This document shows positions 18,400-27,711 of a DNA stretch of 40,496 bases, one piece after another (positions within the stretch are counted from its first letter, which is position 1; every line of letters begins with the position of its first letter). The stretch spans positions 1 to 40,496 of the forward strand of contig CALQHT020000014.1 of NCBI GenBank assembly GCA_943330455.2, read 5' to 3'. The notes below the pieces were generated by a model, which searched no databases, was not told the origin of the DNA, and saw nothing but the letters and a program-made list of their open reading frames with translations. The translations under genes and the position numbers were made by a program. This stretch comes from Nitrosovibrio sp. Nv4. Lineage in GTDB: Bacteria > Pseudomonadota > Alphaproteobacteria > Acetobacterales > Acetobacteraceae.

Positions 18400-19239
18400 T
18401 TGACCCTGTCCCTGCGGATGCGCGGCGCGATCGTGTCGCTGCTGTTGCTGGGGGCCTTTCTGGGCGCCTGGCATCTGGCGGTCGGCGGCGTCAGCGCGAC
18501 TCAGGTGATGGACCCGGAATATGCCAAATTGATGGGCATCACCGCGACGCAGGGCAAATCGGCGATGCCGGGACCGCTGGATGTCGGGCGCACGATCCTG
18601 ACCCATCTGGCCGATCCGTTCTACGTCAAGGGCGCCAATGACAAGGGGATCGGCATCCAGTTGATCTACTCGATCGGGCGGGTGATGGTCGGCTATATAC
18701 TGGCCGTGCTGGTGGCGATCCCGGTCGGCTTCGTGATCGGCATGTCGCCGGTGATGAACCGGGCGCTTGATCCCTTTATCCAGATCCTGAAGCCGGTCTC
18801 GCCTTTGGCCTGGATGCCACTGGCGCTTTACACGATTAAGGACAGCGGCATTTCGTCGATCTTCGTCATTTTCATCTGTTCGCTTTGGCCGATGATGATC
18901 AACACTGCCTTCGGGGTCGCCGGGGTGCGCAAGGAATGGCTGAATGTCGCCCTGACCCTGGAGGTCGGCACGTTGCGGCGCGCCTTCACCATCATCCTAC
19001 CGGCCGCGGCGCCGACCATTCTGACGGGGATGCGCATTTCCATTGGGATCGCCTGGCTGGTGATTGTCGCGGCCGAGATGCTGGTGGGCGGCACCGGCAT
19101 TGGTTACTTCGTGTGGAACGAATGGAACAATCTGTCCATCACCAACGTGATCACCTCGATCCTGGTGATTGGTGTCGTCGGCATGCTGCTCGATCAGATC
19201 CTGGCGTGGTGCCAGCATCTCGTGACCTTCCCGGAGTAG
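18400..19239 (+). CDS. ABC transporter permease, nitrate/cyanate type
   Basis: A 279-residue inner-membrane permease of the NrtB/SsuC/TauC family. About six hydrophobic segments are visible, starting with GAIVSLLLLGAFLGAWHLAV. The ATPase-contact loop appears in the region EWLNVALTLEVGTLRRAFTI, before ILPAAAPTILTGMRISIGIAW. The start is probably the TTG at 18400, 6 nt after AAGGGAG; TTG at 18382 and ATG at 18418 are alternatives. It would pair with the ATPase 4 nt downstream and the binding protein two genes upstream to import cyanate or a similar anion. Confidence 0.82.
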   Translation: MTLSLRMRGAIVSLLLLGAFLGAWHLAVGGVSATQVMDPEYAKLMGITATQGKSAMPGPLDVGRTILTHLADPFYVKGANDKGIGIQLIYSIGRVMVGYILAVLVAIPVGFVIGMSPVMNRALDPFIQILKPVSPLAWMPLALYTIKDSGISSIFVIFICSLWPMMINTAFGVAGVRKEWLNVALTLEVGTLRRAFTIILPAAAPTILTGMRISIGIAWLVIVAAEMLVGGTGIGYFVWNEWNNLSITNVITSILVIGVVGMLLDQILAWCQHLVTFPE

Positions 19240-19243
19240 CGCC

Positions 19244-20113
19244 ATGGCCGAGAAACTGATCTCGATCGACGGGGTGGCCAAACGGTTCCCGGGCGCCGGT
19301 GGAGAAACGACGGTGTTCGAGGATCTGTGGCTGCGCATCGATCGTGGCGAATTCGTCTGCGTGATTGGCCATTCGGGCTGCGGCAAGACGACGTTGCTGA
19401 ACATCCTGGCCGGACTCGATTCACCGTCCGAAGGGGCGATCCTGGTCGGCGGCAAGGAAATCCAGGGACCCAGCCTGGATCGCGCCGTCATCTTCCAGGG
19501 CCACGCGTTGCTGCCCTGGCTGACGGTGCTGGGCAATGTTGCCTATGCGGTGTCGTCTCGCTGGCGGTCGGCGCCTCGATCCGAGGTCGAAGCCCGGGCC
19601 CGCAAGGCCATCGCGACCGTCGGTCTGGCGGGTGCGGAGGGCAAGCGTCCGTCGGAATTGTCGGGCGGGATGAAACAGCGGGTCGGGATTGCTCGCGCGC
19701 TGGCGATCGAGCCCACGATCATGCTGATGGACGAACCGTTCTCGGCGCTGGATGCGCTGACCCGCGGCACTTTGCAGGAAGAAGCCCGTCGCATCTGCCG
19801 GGAGACCGGGCAGACCGTCTACATGATCACGCATGACGTGGATGAGGCGATCTATCTGGCCGACCGTATCGTTCTGATGACAAATGGACCGCGCGCGCGC
19901 ATTGCCGAGGTGGTGGTCAATCCGCTCCCGGCCGATCGAAGGCAGGGCCAGATCCATCACGACCCGCATTACTACGCGGTCCGCAACCATCTGATCGACT
20001 TCCTGGTCAGCCGCAGCGTGATCCTGCGCGATACCCCGCCACCGGACTACGACCAGCGCAACCCGCCGGTCATCCGGTTGGATGGCCGGACACCGGTCGC
20101 TCACGCGGCCTGA
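19244..20113 (+). CDS. ABC transporter ATP-binding protein, nitrate/cyanate type
   Basis: A 289-residue ATPase of the NrtD/SsuB/TauB family that would energise the importer encoded upstream. Walker A is GHSGCGKTT, the signature is LSGGMKQR, Walker B is MLMDEPFSALD, and the switch His is in ITHDVDEA. About 60 residues extend beyond the ATPase core (NPLPADRRQGQIHHDPHYY), as in other members of this family. The ribosome site overlaps the permease stop (CCGGAGTAG), and the ATG at 19244 lies 4 nt after that stop, suggesting coupled translation. Confidence 0.88.
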   Translation: MAEKLISIDGVAKRFPGAGGETTVFEDLWLRIDRGEFVCVIGHSGCGKTTLLNILAGLDSPSEGAILVGGKEIQGPSLDRAVIFQGHALLPWLTVLGNVAYAVSSRWRSAPRSEVEARARKAIATVGLAGAEGKRPSELSGGMKQRVGIARALAIEPTIMLMDEPFSALDALTRGTLQEEARRICRETGQTVYMITHDVDEAIYLADRIVLMTNGPRARIAEVVVNPLPADRRQGQIHHDPHYYAVRNHLIDFLVSRSVILRDTPPPDYDQRNPPVIRLDGRTPVAHAA

Positions 20114-20147
20114 TTTCTTTCGGATTCCCACCATCGGAGTGCAAGCG

Positions 20148-20636
20148 ATGACGCGCGACCAACTCACGGAAAAGATCCTCGACATCAAGCGCGAGAAAGG
20201 CTGGACCTGGCGCCATATCTGCGACCAGATCGGCGGCATGTCCGATGTCCTGATCGTCGGCGCGTTGCTCGGCCAGATGAAGCTGGTCAAGCCGTTGGCG
20301 GCCAAGGCGGCTGTTCTGTTCGGGTTGGGAGCGTCCGAGGAAGCCATGCTGAACGAGGTGCCGATGCGTGGCACCGGCACGCCGATGCCGCCCACCGATC
20401 CGTTGCTGTACCGGTTCTACGAGATGGTGATGGTCAACGGTCCCGCCTGGAAGATGCTGATCGAGGAAGAGTTCGGCGACGGCATCATGTCCGCGATCGA
20501 CTTCGATTTCGCCTTCGAGCGCATGCCGCATGAGCGTGGCGACCGGGTCAAGATCACCATGAGTGGCAAGTTCCTGCCGTATCGTTACTATGGGAATGAG
20601 CAGGGCATTCCGGAATACGGCTACAAGGAGGACTGA
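20148..20636 (+). CDS. cynS: Cyanate hydratase (cyanase)
   Basis: A 162-residue enzyme that converts cyanate and bicarbonate to CO2 and carbamate, which breaks down to ammonia and CO2. An N-terminal helical domain (about 1-75) precedes the catalytic core, which closely follows the E. coli enzyme: TDPLLYRFYEM, then EEFGDGIMSAIDF. Arg89, Glu92 and Ser115 correspond to the known catalytic Arg96, Glu99 and Ser122. The ATG at 20148 follows CGGAG; an in-frame upstream extension overlaps the end of the ATPase gene and is not expected. It closes the importer operon, so uptake and detoxification/assimilation of cyanate are linked. A hairpin 9 nt downstream probably ends the transcript. Confidence 0.95.
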   Translation: MTRDQLTEKILDIKREKGWTWRHICDQIGGMSDVLIVGALLGQMKLVKPLAAKAAVLFGLGASEEAMLNEVPMRGTGTPMPPTDPLLYRFYEMVMVNGPAWKMLIEEEFGDGIMSAIDFDFAFERMPHERGDRVKITMSGKFLPYRYYGNEQGIPEYGYKED

Positions 20637-20644
20637 GGGAACGC

Positions 20645-20671
20645 GAACCCGTCTGCCTTGTGGACGGGTTC
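20645..20671 (+). terminator. Hairpin after cynS, likely terminator
   Basis: GAACCCGTC (20645-20653) pairs perfectly with GACGGGTTC (20663-20671) across a 9-nt loop, directly after the cynS stop. No clear T-tract follows, so a Rho-independent role is likely but not certain. Confidence 0.6.
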
Positions 20672-20779
20672 CAGACTATCACATTTCCGCCGGCGTGACG
20701 GCCCAGGACGTTTATCAGGGTACGATTCAACATTGTGCGGAGTAATATCGACAACTATAACCATGGACCGATAGAATTG

Positions 20780-20869
20780 TCTCACCGTCATTGCCGGACT
20801 TGATCCGGCAACCCGCCCCCTGCCGTTGAAGCTTGGGTTGCCGGATCAAGTCCGGCAATGACGGTGAGA
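20780..20869. repeat. Dispersed palindromic repeat, copy B
   Basis: Bases 20780-20814 and 20835-20869 are perfect 35-bp inverted repeats around a 20-nt centre. The core GTCATTGCCGGACTTGATCC is nearly that of copy A at 145-225, with changes kept symmetrical in both arms. Confidence 0.85.
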
Positions 20870-20984
20870 CGCGTATTCGAACCCACAATTTTGGTTCGCA
20901 CCCCCTTTATCGGATCCGACAGCGGCACCGAACTTGTGACTTATACCAACCAGCGGCAAGATCGAGTCTCCGGTCAGCGCCTTC

Positions 20985-21073
20985 CCGTCATGCCGGCGCA
21001 GGCCGGCATCCACGGTTTTCCCTGGCTGCAACAACAGAAGTCATGGATGGCGTCCCTGCGGCCGCCATGACGG
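20985..21073. repeat. Imperfect palindromic repeat (CCGTCATGCCGG type)
   Basis: The left part begins CCGTCATGCCGGCGCAGGCC and the right part ends GGCCGCCATGACGG. They can fold into an imperfect hairpin of about 89 nt. It has the form of another common class of intergenic palindrome in alphaproteobacterial genomes. Confidence 0.65.
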
Positions 21074-21113
21074 AATTGCAGGGCCGGTGGGTCATTGTGT
21101 CTGCCGGATGGTA

Positions 21114-22439
21114 CTACACCGACCGAAATCCTGACTGTTCCAACTGCCAGGCGGCGCGCAACACCAAGTCCTCCCGCCAGGGCGCGGCGATCAACTGAAC
21201 GCCGATCGGCAGGGAGGTGCCACGGACGGGGACCGCGGCCACAGGCAGGCCGATGAAGGAAATCGGCTGCGTGTAGATGCCTATATTTGGGCGCAACGGT
21301 ACCACTTCGCCGCCCAGGTCCAGTTCGGTCTCTCCGATCAGCGGAGCCGAACAGGGCGTGGCAGGGGCCAACAGGATGTCGACATCGTCGAATAGTTTCA
21401 GCACCGCCTCGCGATACCAGCGGCGGAATTTCTGTGCCCTTGTCACCAGGGAAGCCGGCAGCAGCGCGCCGGCGATCAGGCGGTCGCGGACGGCCGGATC
21501 GAAATCGCCCGCCCGGGTGCGCAGCCGGTCGAGGTGCAGGGCGGCTCCCTCGGTCGTCGTGATGACAAACGCCGCGGCACGCGCCCGCGCCGGTTCGGGC
21601 AGTTCCATCAGCCGCGTCGCACCGAGGGCGGACGCTACGGACGCCACCGCGTCCAGTGCCTGTTGGGTCGCGCCCTGGTGGAAATACCCGCCCAAAATGG
21701 CAATCCGCAGCCCGTCCGTCCCGCGCGCCAGCAGATCGGTCACGGGCTCGATGGGCCGATCCACGCAGACCGGATCGGCCGGATCGGGTCCCTGCATCGC
21801 GTCATAGGCAAGCGCCAGATCGTCAACCGTCCGCGCCAACGGCCCCAGATGGTCCAGGCTGGCGACAAACGGAAAACTCCCGGCGCGCGACAGCCGCCCG
21901 AAAGTGGCTTTAAGGCCGAACACCCCGCAAAACGACGCCGGCACCCGGATCGAGCCATTGGTGTCGGACCCAAGCGCCAGCGGCACCAGCGCACCACCCA
22001 CCGTCGCACCGGACCCGCCCGAGGACCCGCCGGTCATCCGCGTCGTGTCATGCGGATTGCGGGACGGTCCATCATGGACGTTCTCGCCGGTGAAGTCATA
22101 GGCGTATTCGCCCATGTTCAGCGCCCCTACCAGGATCGCGCCGGCGGCTTCCAACCGGGTCACCAGGGTCGCATCTTCCTCGGCTGGGGGGCGGGACCGG
22201 TTGATCTTCGAACCAGCGAGCGTCGGCAATCCCGCGATGTCGATCAGGTTCTTGACGGCGAAGGGCATGCCCTCCAGCGGCAGTTTCGCCCGACCGGCGG
22301 CGCGGGAGGCATCCAGGTCGGCGGCACGCGCGCGGGCCCGATCGGCGGTCACCGCGGTGAAGGCGTTCAGGATCGGATTGCGGGCCTCGATGTCGGCGAG
22401 TGTCGCCTCGATCGTGGCGAGGGCGGATGGCGTGCTCAT
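21114..22439 (-). CDS. atzE: AtzE-type amidohydrolase (amidase signature family)
   Basis: A 441-residue amidase-signature enzyme with the Ser-cisSer-Lys triad: Lys in AVKNLID, Sers in GGSSGGSGAT followed by GSDTNGSIRVPASFCG. Several stretches fit the AtzE branch, for example LAGSKINR and LAYDAMQGPDPADP, and IGVQLIAAPWRED near the C-terminus. Known AtzE enzymes hydrolyse 1-carboxybiuret (formerly reported as biuret) and need the small partner AtzG, whose gene lies immediately upstream with a 4-nt overlap that fixes this ATG at 22439. It is the last gene of the minus-strand operon. With AtzF in the same operon, it should feed a ureide toward allophanate. A ring-opening cyanuric acid hydrolase is not present here, so the natural substrate may differ. 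Confidence 0.85.
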   Translation of the reverse strand: MSTPSALATIEATLADIEARNPILNAFTAVTADRARARAADLDASRAAGRAKLPLEGMPFAVKNLIDIAGLPTLAGSKINRSRPPAEEDATLVTRLEAAGAILVGALNMGEYAYDFTGENVHDGPSRNPHDTTRMTGGSSGGSGATVGGALVPLALGSDTNGSIRVPASFCGVFGLKATFGRLSRAGSFPFVASLDHLGPLARTVDDLALAYDAMQGPDPADPVCVDRPIEPVTDLLARGTDGLRIAILGGYFHQGATQQALDAVASVASALGATRLMELPEPARARAAAFVITTTEGAALHLDRLRTRAGDFDPAVRDRLIAGALLPASLVTRAQKFRRWYREAVLKLFDDVDILLAPATPCSAPLIGETELDLGGEVVPLRPNIGIYTQPISFIGLPVAAVPVRGTSLPIGVQLIAAPWREDLVLRAAWQLEQSGFRSV

Positions 22440-22618
22440 GCGCGAAACACCGGTGCGGGTTCGGCTTCGTCGGGCAGGTTGTGTGCCTCGACCAGGGCCG
22501 CGAAACGCAAGGTCACCGCGAGGCTGGCACGGATCTCCTGCCGCCAGGATGGGTCGATCCGGATGCCCAGGGCATGGGTGCCGGCATCGATCAGGGCATC
22601 GAGTTCGCTGTCTTGCAT
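22436..22618 (-). CDS. atzG: AtzG-like small partner protein (DUF4089)
   Basis: A 60-residue protein matching the DUF4089/AtzG pattern: acidic N-terminus (DSELDALIDAG), then helical IDPSWRQEIRASLAVTLRFA, ending with the typical DEAEPAPVFRA. In AtzE-AtzG complexes this vestigial GatC-like subunit stabilises the amidase. The ATG is at 22618 and the TGA overlaps the amidase ATG by 4 nt. A repeat of about 108 nt separates it from atzF upstream. Confidence 0.85.
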   Translation of the reverse strand: MQDSELDALIDAGTHALGIRIDPSWRQEIRASLAVTLRFAALVEAHNLPDEAEPAPVFRA

Positions 22619-22683
22619 GAGATCGCCTCCGGGAGAGCGTGGCCGAGAAGGGGGACGCGGGGTCGAACAAGGGGTGAGACCGT

Positions 22684-22791
22684 CGCTAGAGCATGATCAC
22701 GCCGAGCGGAACGTAACAGCGTGTGAATCATGCGCTTAAACAAAGAGGTAGAACGGTTTGCCGTTTCTAGTCAGGGTGAAACAGCTCTAGC
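22684..22791. repeat. Structured repeat inside the atz operon
   Basis: The ends CGCTAGAGC (22684-22692) and GCTCTAGCG (22783-22791) are exact inverted repeats. Inside are two more hairpins: GCATGATCACGC pairing with GCGTGTGAATCATGC, and AGAACGG with CCGTTTCT. The element lies between atzG and atzF and includes the atzF stop codon (22787-22789). Confidence 0.75.
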
Positions 22792-24496
22792 GGTTGGCAA
22801 GCCAGGCACGCCAGCCGCCGAATCGGGTGATGTCCGGCGTGCCCGCGACACCGGCGGCTTCGGCCAGGAAGCCGAGGCAGGGGCCGTCCTCCAGCGCGAC
22901 GATGCCGAACCCCAAGGGCGCGGGCACTTGCGCCAGAAGGGCGCCGATGGAGGCGGTTGGCAACGCCCAGACTTCTCCCTCGATCGCGTGCCCGTCGTCG
23001 CCCGCACGCAGCATGCCGGGGCGGTTGCCCAGATCGTGGAGGCGATAGGATGGTGTTGTGCGGGCCGTCCGCAGGAAACGCCCCCCGAGGCTGGTGATCT
23101 GCCCGTTCAAGGGCAGGCCCGCCATATGGCCTCCGACGCAGAACAATGCCGTGTCTTCCGGTAGCAGCGGGTCAGGGGCGGCTGGCAGCGGCATTGGCTG
23201 TCCGGTGGCGCCGGTGGTGGTGACCAGGGCGCGGTGGACATGGTCGGCCAGTGCCGCCAAGCGCCCCTCGGACCAGGCCGGACCGATCAGGGTTACACTG
23301 ACCGGCAGCCCGTCCGGGCCGAAACCGGCCGGCACCGCGATGGCCGCCAGATCGCAGAGATTGACGAAATTGGTGAAGGTCCCCAACCGGCTGTTCGGCC
23401 CGATCGGATCGGCCGCGAGCTCCGCCAATGTCGGGCAGAACGGCGCGGTCGGAACCAGCAACGCGTCGCAGGTGGCTAACAGGTCCGCCGCGAGCCGACG
23501 CACTTGCGCCAGCCGATGGAAGGCGTCGAAGGCATCGACGGTGCGCCGGTTGCGGCCGCCTTCGATGATGGCGCGGGTGACCGGGAAACAATGCTCCATC
23601 GGAAAATCGGCCAGCGCGGTGGTGCGTTCGGCGACCCAGGGGCCGTCATAGAGCAAGCGCGCGATCTCCAGGAACGGCGCGATATCGGCCGGTTGGGCGT
23701 TCAGCAGTTCGGCGGCCCGATGGGTGGCGGCGGCGACCGATGGTTCGCACAGCGCATCCGGATCGGCGAACCGCACGCGGAACGAAGGCGGCAACGCGGT
23801 ACGGCGCAAGTGGGGAAACGGCGCATGACGTGAATACGGATCGGCGGGATCGTAACCGGCGATCACGCGCTGCACGGCCAGGGCCGCATCCACCGATCGC
23901 GCGAACACCGAAATCGTGTCGATCGAGCGGCAGGCCGGCACCATGCCGCGGGCGGACACGCTGCCGATGGTCGGCTTCAACCCAACGATATTGCCGAACG
24001 CGGCTGGAATGCGTCCCGATCCCGCCGTGTCGGTGCCCAATGCAAAGGGCACGATGCCAGCGGCGACCGCGCAGGCGGAGCCGGACGAAGAACCGCCGGG
24101 CACACGCGCCGGATCGAACACGTTGCGAGGAACACCGTAGGGACTGCGCACGCCAACCAGACCGGTGGCGAACTGATCCAGGTTGGTCTTGCCGATCAGG
24201 ATCGCTCCGGCATCGAGCAAATGCCGCACGGCCGGAGCATCCTCGGTCGGCGTATAGGCAAAGGCAGGACACGCGGCGGTGGTGGGAAGTCCGGCTGCGT
24301 CGATATTGTCCTTCACCGCGAAAGGCACGCCCCATAAGGCTCGGCCCTGTCGGCCCTCCGACAGCAGGGTGCGGGCACGGGCTCGGATCGTCTCGTCGGG
24401 CAGGCGGGTGATCCACAGGGCCGGATCGTCATGCGCGCGATCGGCCGCGATCGCTGCTTCCGCCGCCGCCACGGGATCGTCAACCGACAGGCTCAT
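22787..24496 (-). CDS. atzF: Allophanate hydrolase
   Basis: A 569-residue enzyme that hydrolyses allophanate to ammonia and CO2, the last step of urea-amidolyase and cyanuric-acid/biuret pathways. The N-terminal amidase domain has Lys in AVKDNIDAAG and Sers in PGGSSSGSACAVA, then GTDTAGSGRIPAAFGNIVG. The C-terminal domain (about 450-569, with ALFCVGGHMAGLPLNGQ and RPGMLRAG) is the extra domain found in AtzF/DUR1-type allophanate hydrolases, so this is not a generic amidase. The start is the ATG at 24496, overlapping the GntR stop by 4 nt. The TAG stop lies within the flanking repeat. Confidence 0.93.
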   Translation of the reverse strand: MSLSVDDPVAAAEAAIAADRAHDDPALWITRLPDETIRARARTLLSEGRQGRALWGVPFAVKDNIDAAGLPTTAACPAFAYTPTEDAPAVRHLLDAGAILIGKTNLDQFATGLVGVRSPYGVPRNVFDPARVPGGSSSGSACAVAAGIVPFALGTDTAGSGRIPAAFGNIVGLKPTIGSVSARGMVPACRSIDTISVFARSVDAALAVQRVIAGYDPADPYSRHAPFPHLRRTALPPSFRVRFADPDALCEPSVAAATHRAAELLNAQPADIAPFLEIARLLYDGPWVAERTTALADFPMEHCFPVTRAIIEGGRNRRTVDAFDAFHRLAQVRRLAADLLATCDALLVPTAPFCPTLAELAADPIGPNSRLGTFTNFVNLCDLAAIAVPAGFGPDGLPVSVTLIGPAWSEGRLAALADHVHRALVTTTGATGQPMPLPAAPDPLLPEDTALFCVGGHMAGLPLNGQITSLGGRFLRTARTTPSYRLHDLGNRPGMLRAGDDGHAIEGEVWALPTASIGALLAQVPAPLGFGIVALEDGPCLGFLAEAAGVAGTPDITRFGGWRAWLANR

Positions 24497-25188
24497 GCGC
24501 TCTCCTCGTTGGTCGAGACCATCCGCAGCCTTGGCGACGGATCCAGGTCCTGCGCGTAATGTTCGCAAGCGAAATGCACGATCCCGATATGGTCGCGCAT
24601 CGCCACCGCGGCGCCGGTTCGATCGCCACGCTGAATGGCCCCGACGACCCGATCATGCTCCTCATAGGACAGAGCCAGGCGCCCGGCGGTGCGGAACTGG
24701 GCGCGCCGGAACGGAGCCAGGCGACGACGCGTGGTCAAGGTCACCTCGGCCAGATAGGCGTTGTGGCTGCCCAGATAGATCGCGTGATGAAACCGTTCGT
24801 TCACTTCGTGGTAGCGCTGCGGGTCGCCGGTCTGGATCAGATCCCGCAGGCTGGCATGGATGGCGGCCAGGTCGCGCCGTTCCACCGGCGTCATGGCGAC
24901 CGCGGCAAGGCCCGCGCACAGGGCCTCCAATTCCGCCATGACGGCGAACATGTCCTCCACTTCCGCGGCCGCGGGGCGGGACACGACCGCGCCCCGATGC
25001 GGCTGGATGCGGACCAAGCCGGCCGAGGAGAGTTCGCGCAAGGCCTCTCGCACCGGGGTGCGGGACACGCCGAAGCGTTGCGCCAGGGAGACCTCGTCCA
25101 GCGGGGTGCCGGGGCGAAGCTCGCCACGCACGATCTCGTCGGCGATCTGCGCGCGGAGGGTGGCGGCCCGTGTGGTTTTGGCGGTCAT
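24493..25188 (-). CDS. GntR family transcriptional regulator (FCD domain)
   Basis: A 231-residue regulator. The N-terminal winged helix (about 8-75) contains the recognition segment FGVSRTPVREALREL. The FCD effector domain (about 85-210) carries the expected acid and histidines (NERFHHAIYLGSHN, later RDHIGIVH) that often bind a metal and a small acid. Being inside the transporter-amidase operon, it probably senses the imported compound or a degradation product and represses the operon. It is 1 nt from the ATPase stop upstream and overlaps atzF downstream. A candidate site, ATTGCATACAAT, lies at 30460-30471. Confidence 0.9.
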   Translation of the reverse strand: MTAKTTRAATLRAQIADEIVRGELRPGTPLDEVSLAQRFGVSRTPVREALRELSSAGLVRIQPHRGAVVSRPAAAEVEDMFAVMAELEALCAGLAAVAMTPVERRDLAAIHASLRDLIQTGDPQRYHEVNERFHHAIYLGSHNAYLAEVTLTTRRRLAPFRRAQFRTAGRLALSYEEHDRVVGAIQRGDRTGAAVAMRDHIGIVHFACEHYAQDLDPSPRLRMVSTNEESA

Positions 25189-25189
25189 G

Positions 25190-26827
25190 TCAGGTTGGCG
25201 GATGCGGCACCGCCGCGATCAGTTCCCGCGTATAGGCAGCCGTCGGGGCTTCCAGGACCTGTTCGGCGGTGCCCTGTTCCACGATCTTGCCGGCGCGCAT
25301 CACGATCACCCGATCGCAGAGCAGGCGCACCACATGCAGGTCGTGGCTGACGAACAGATACGACATGCCCAGGGAAATCTTCAGGTCCTGCAACAGGTTC
25401 AACACCACGGCCTGGACCGAGACATCCAGTGCTGCCGTCGGTTCGTCCAGTATCACCAGATCGGGATTGAGCGCGATGGCGCGCGCGATGCCGACGCGCG
25501 CCTTCTGCCCGCCCGACATCTGATGCGGAAACCGGTCCAGCAAATGCACCGGCAGGCCGACCAGGGTGGCCAGTTCCTCGCAACGTGCGCGCAGGGCGTC
25601 GCGGCGGATCGAACCGCCCATGCGCTGGATGGGATCGGCGATGGCGCGTTCGGCGGTGAAGCGTGGGTTCAGGCTGTCGGTCGGGTCCTGGAACACCATC
25701 TGGATCCGCTTGCGCATCGGATGCGTGGCGAAGGCGCGGGCCGGCACCGCGCCGATTTCCTGCCCGTCGAACTGGATACTGCCGTCGCTGGGATCGAGCA
25801 GACGCATGATCATCATCGAGGTCGTCGACTTGCCACAGCCGGATTCCCCGACCAGCCCGACGCTCTCGCCGCGATCGACATGCAGGTCGATGCCGTCCAC
25901 AGCATTGTTGGCGCCATAGGTCTTGACGAGGCCGCGCACGTCCAGGATGCGCCCGGGTTGGATGGGGCGCGCGGGTGGAGGCGGTTCGGGTTGCGGGTCC
26001 ATCACCAGGTCGCGCAGGACAGAACCGGGTTTTGGCGTCGCTTGCAGCAGGCGCTTTGTGTAGGGATGCGTGGGGGCGCTGAAGATGTCGGCGGATGGGG
26101 CGGATTCGACGACCTTGCCCTTCTCCATCACCATCACTGTGTCGCAATAGGCGGCAGCCAGGCCCAGGTCGTGGGTGATCAGAATGGCCGCCATCCGCCG
26201 TTCGCGGGTCAGTTCGACCATCAGTTCCATCACCGCTTTCTGGGTCGTGACATCCAGGCCGGTGGTCGGTTCGTCGGCGATCAGCAGTTGCGGCCGGCAG
26301 GCCAGCGCCAGGGCGATGACCACGCGCTGGCACATGCCGCCTGACAACTCGAACGGATAGGCGTCGTAGCGCTCCTCGGGTCGGGCGATGCGCACGCGGT
26401 CGAGCATGGCGATGGATTTGGCGCGTGCGTCGGTGCGGGTTGCCTGGGCGTGGCGCAGCAGCACGTCCTCGATCTGCCGGCCGATTTTCCGGATCGGGTT
26501 CAGCGCGGCGCGCGGATTCTGGAACACCATCGACATCTCGCGCCCACGCAGGTCGCGCATCTGCGATTCCGGCAGGGTTTGCAGGGCCATGCCGGAAAAG
26601 CTGATGGACCCTTCGGCGATCCGGCCGGCGCGATCCAGGATGCGCATCACGGCATAGGATGTGACGGACTTGCCGGAGCCGGATTCGCCGACGATGCCCA
26701 GGATTTCGCCGCGCATCACCGACAGGTCGATCTGGTCCACCGCGCGCACCGCACCGCGCCTGGTGGCGAACTCGACGGTCAGGTCGCGCACATCCAGCAG
26801 GGGCATCTTGTCCATGGCCGGCCTCAT
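25190..26827 (-). CDS. Peptide/opine-type ABC transporter, fused double ATPase
   Basis: A protein of about 545 residues with two complete nucleotide-binding domains of the DppD and DppF types in one chain. Domain 1: Walker A GESGSGKS, signature LSGGMCQR, Walker [13 protein letters not shown]. Domain 2 (from about residue 275): Walker A GESGCGKS, signature MSGGQKAR, Walker [13 protein letters not shown]. This fusion is common in Dpp-type systems and replaces two genes. The ATG at 26827 overlaps the permease stop (ATGA); the ATG at 26815 (MDKMPLLD) is an alternative. It energises import by the adjacent permeases. Cargo is probably a ureide or amide rather than a peptide, judged only from the amidases in the operon. 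Confidence 0.88.
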   Translation of the reverse strand: MRPAMDKMPLLDVRDLTVEFATRRGAVRAVDQIDLSVMRGEILGIVGESGSGKSVTSYAVMRILDRAGRIAEGSISFSGMALQTLPESQMRDLRGREMSMVFQNPRAALNPIRKIGRQIEDVLLRHAQATRTDARAKSIAMLDRVRIARPEERYDAYPFELSGGMCQRVVIALALACRPQLLIADEPTTGLDVTTQKAVMELMVELTRERRMAAILITHDLGLAAAYCDTVMVMEKGKVVESAPSADIFSAPTHPYTKRLLQATPKPGSVLRDLVMDPQPEPPPPARPIQPGRILDVRGLVKTYGANNAVDGIDLHVDRGESVGLVGESGCGKSTTSMMIMRLLDPSDGSIQFDGQEIGAVPARAFATHPMRKRIQMVFQDPTDSLNPRFTAERAIADPIQRMGGSIRRDALRARCEELATLVGLPVHLLDRFPHQMSGGQKARVGIARAIALNPDLVILDEPTAALDVSVQAVVLNLLQDLKISLGMSYLFVSHDLHVVRLLCDRVIVMRAGKIVEQGTAEQVLEAPTAAYTRELIAAVPHPPT

Positions 26828-27711
26828 GTGCGGCGCTGGGGATCGACGATATCGCGCACGCCGTCGCCCAGCAGGTTGAAGCAGAACACCGCGCCCATCA
26901 GGGTCAGGCCGGGGAACAGCGCAACCCACCACTCGCCCGAGATGATCCCGGCGGCGCCCTCGGCCACCATGATCCCCCATTCCGGCGTCGGCGGGCGGAC
27001 ACCGAGACCGATGAAGGACAGGCCGGCGGCGTTGAGGATGGCGTAACCCATGGTCAGCGACATCTGCACCACCATGATGGGCAGGATGTTGGGCAGGATG
27101 TGGAACAGCAGGATGCGAAGATCGGTGTTGCCGGACAGGCGCGCGGCCATCACGAAGCCGGCGTCGCGGCGGATGTTTGCTTCGGCTCGGGCCAGTCTTG
27201 CGTAGAGGGGGAAGTTCACAACGGCGGTGGCGATCACGATGTTGGTGACCGTGTTGCCCAAAGCGGCGACGATGCCCATGGCGAGCACGAACAGCGGGAA
27301 AGCCATGATCGTGTCCGCCAGACGTCCGACGATGCGATCGGTCCAGCCGCCGAAATACCCCGCGGCGATGCCGGCCAGTCCACCGGCCGCAAACACCACC
27401 GCGACCGAGGTGACCGCGATGATCATGTCCAACCGTGTCGCCACCACCACGCGGCTGAAAATGTCCCGCCCTAGTTGATCGGTCCCAAACCAATGGCGTG
27501 CAGAGGGGGGACGCAGGGAAGCCGAACTGTCGGTGGCGAGAGGATCGTAGGGGACCAAGGAGGGGCCGAGGATCGCCGTCACCACCAGCAGCAGAAACAG
27601 CGCGAAGGCAAAACCGGTGACAGGGTTTTCCGTGATGACATGTCGCGCATGCTGCAACGTCGCGGTCAGGCCGGAGGCCGCGCGGGCTTCGGAGATGCCG
27701 GCGGCGCTCAT
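26824..27711 (-). CDS. Peptide-type ABC transporter permease (DppC-like)
   Basis: A 295-residue inner-membrane protein with an N-terminal membrane segment ([19 protein letters not shown]), the family motif [16 protein letters not shown] (about 73-88) and five further hydrophobic segments. The ATPase-contact loop lies around [19 protein letters not shown]. It pairs with the DppB-like permease, whose stop overlaps this start by 4 nt (27708-27711). Confidence 0.9.
   Translation of the reverse strand: MSAAGISEARAASGLTATLQHARHVITENPVTGFAFALFLLLVVTAILGPSLVPYDPLATDSSASLRPPSARHWFGTDQLGRDIFSRVVVATRLDMIIAVTSVAVVFAAGGLAGIAAGYFGGWTDRIVGRLADTIMAFPLFVLAMGIVAALGNTVTNIVIATAVVNFPLYARLARAEANIRRDAGFVMAARLSGNTDLRILLFHILPNILPIMVVQMSLTMGYAILNAAGLSFIGLGVRPPTPEWGIMVAEGAAGIISGEWWVALFPGLTLMGAVFCFNLLGDGVRDIVDPQRRT

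Larger units (their letters stand above)
20637..21113. other. 477-nt intergenic region between convergent operons
   Basis: This gap between cynS and the minus-strand amidase gene holds the cynS hairpin (20645-20671), a perfect 35-bp palindromic repeat (20780-20869) and an imperfect palindrome (20985-21073). I see no credible gene in it; short open frames across it are made by the repeats. Confidence 0.7.

Noticed and set aside
20985-21073. Possible CRISPR-like or small RNA locus
   Set aside because: Only single palindromes of common intergenic type; no regularly spaced identical repeats anywhere in the window.
21114-24496. Amidases as GatA-type tRNA amidotransferase subunits
   Set aside because: There is no gatB/gatC; AtzF has its own C-terminal domain and AtzE is coupled to a DUF4089/AtzG gene.
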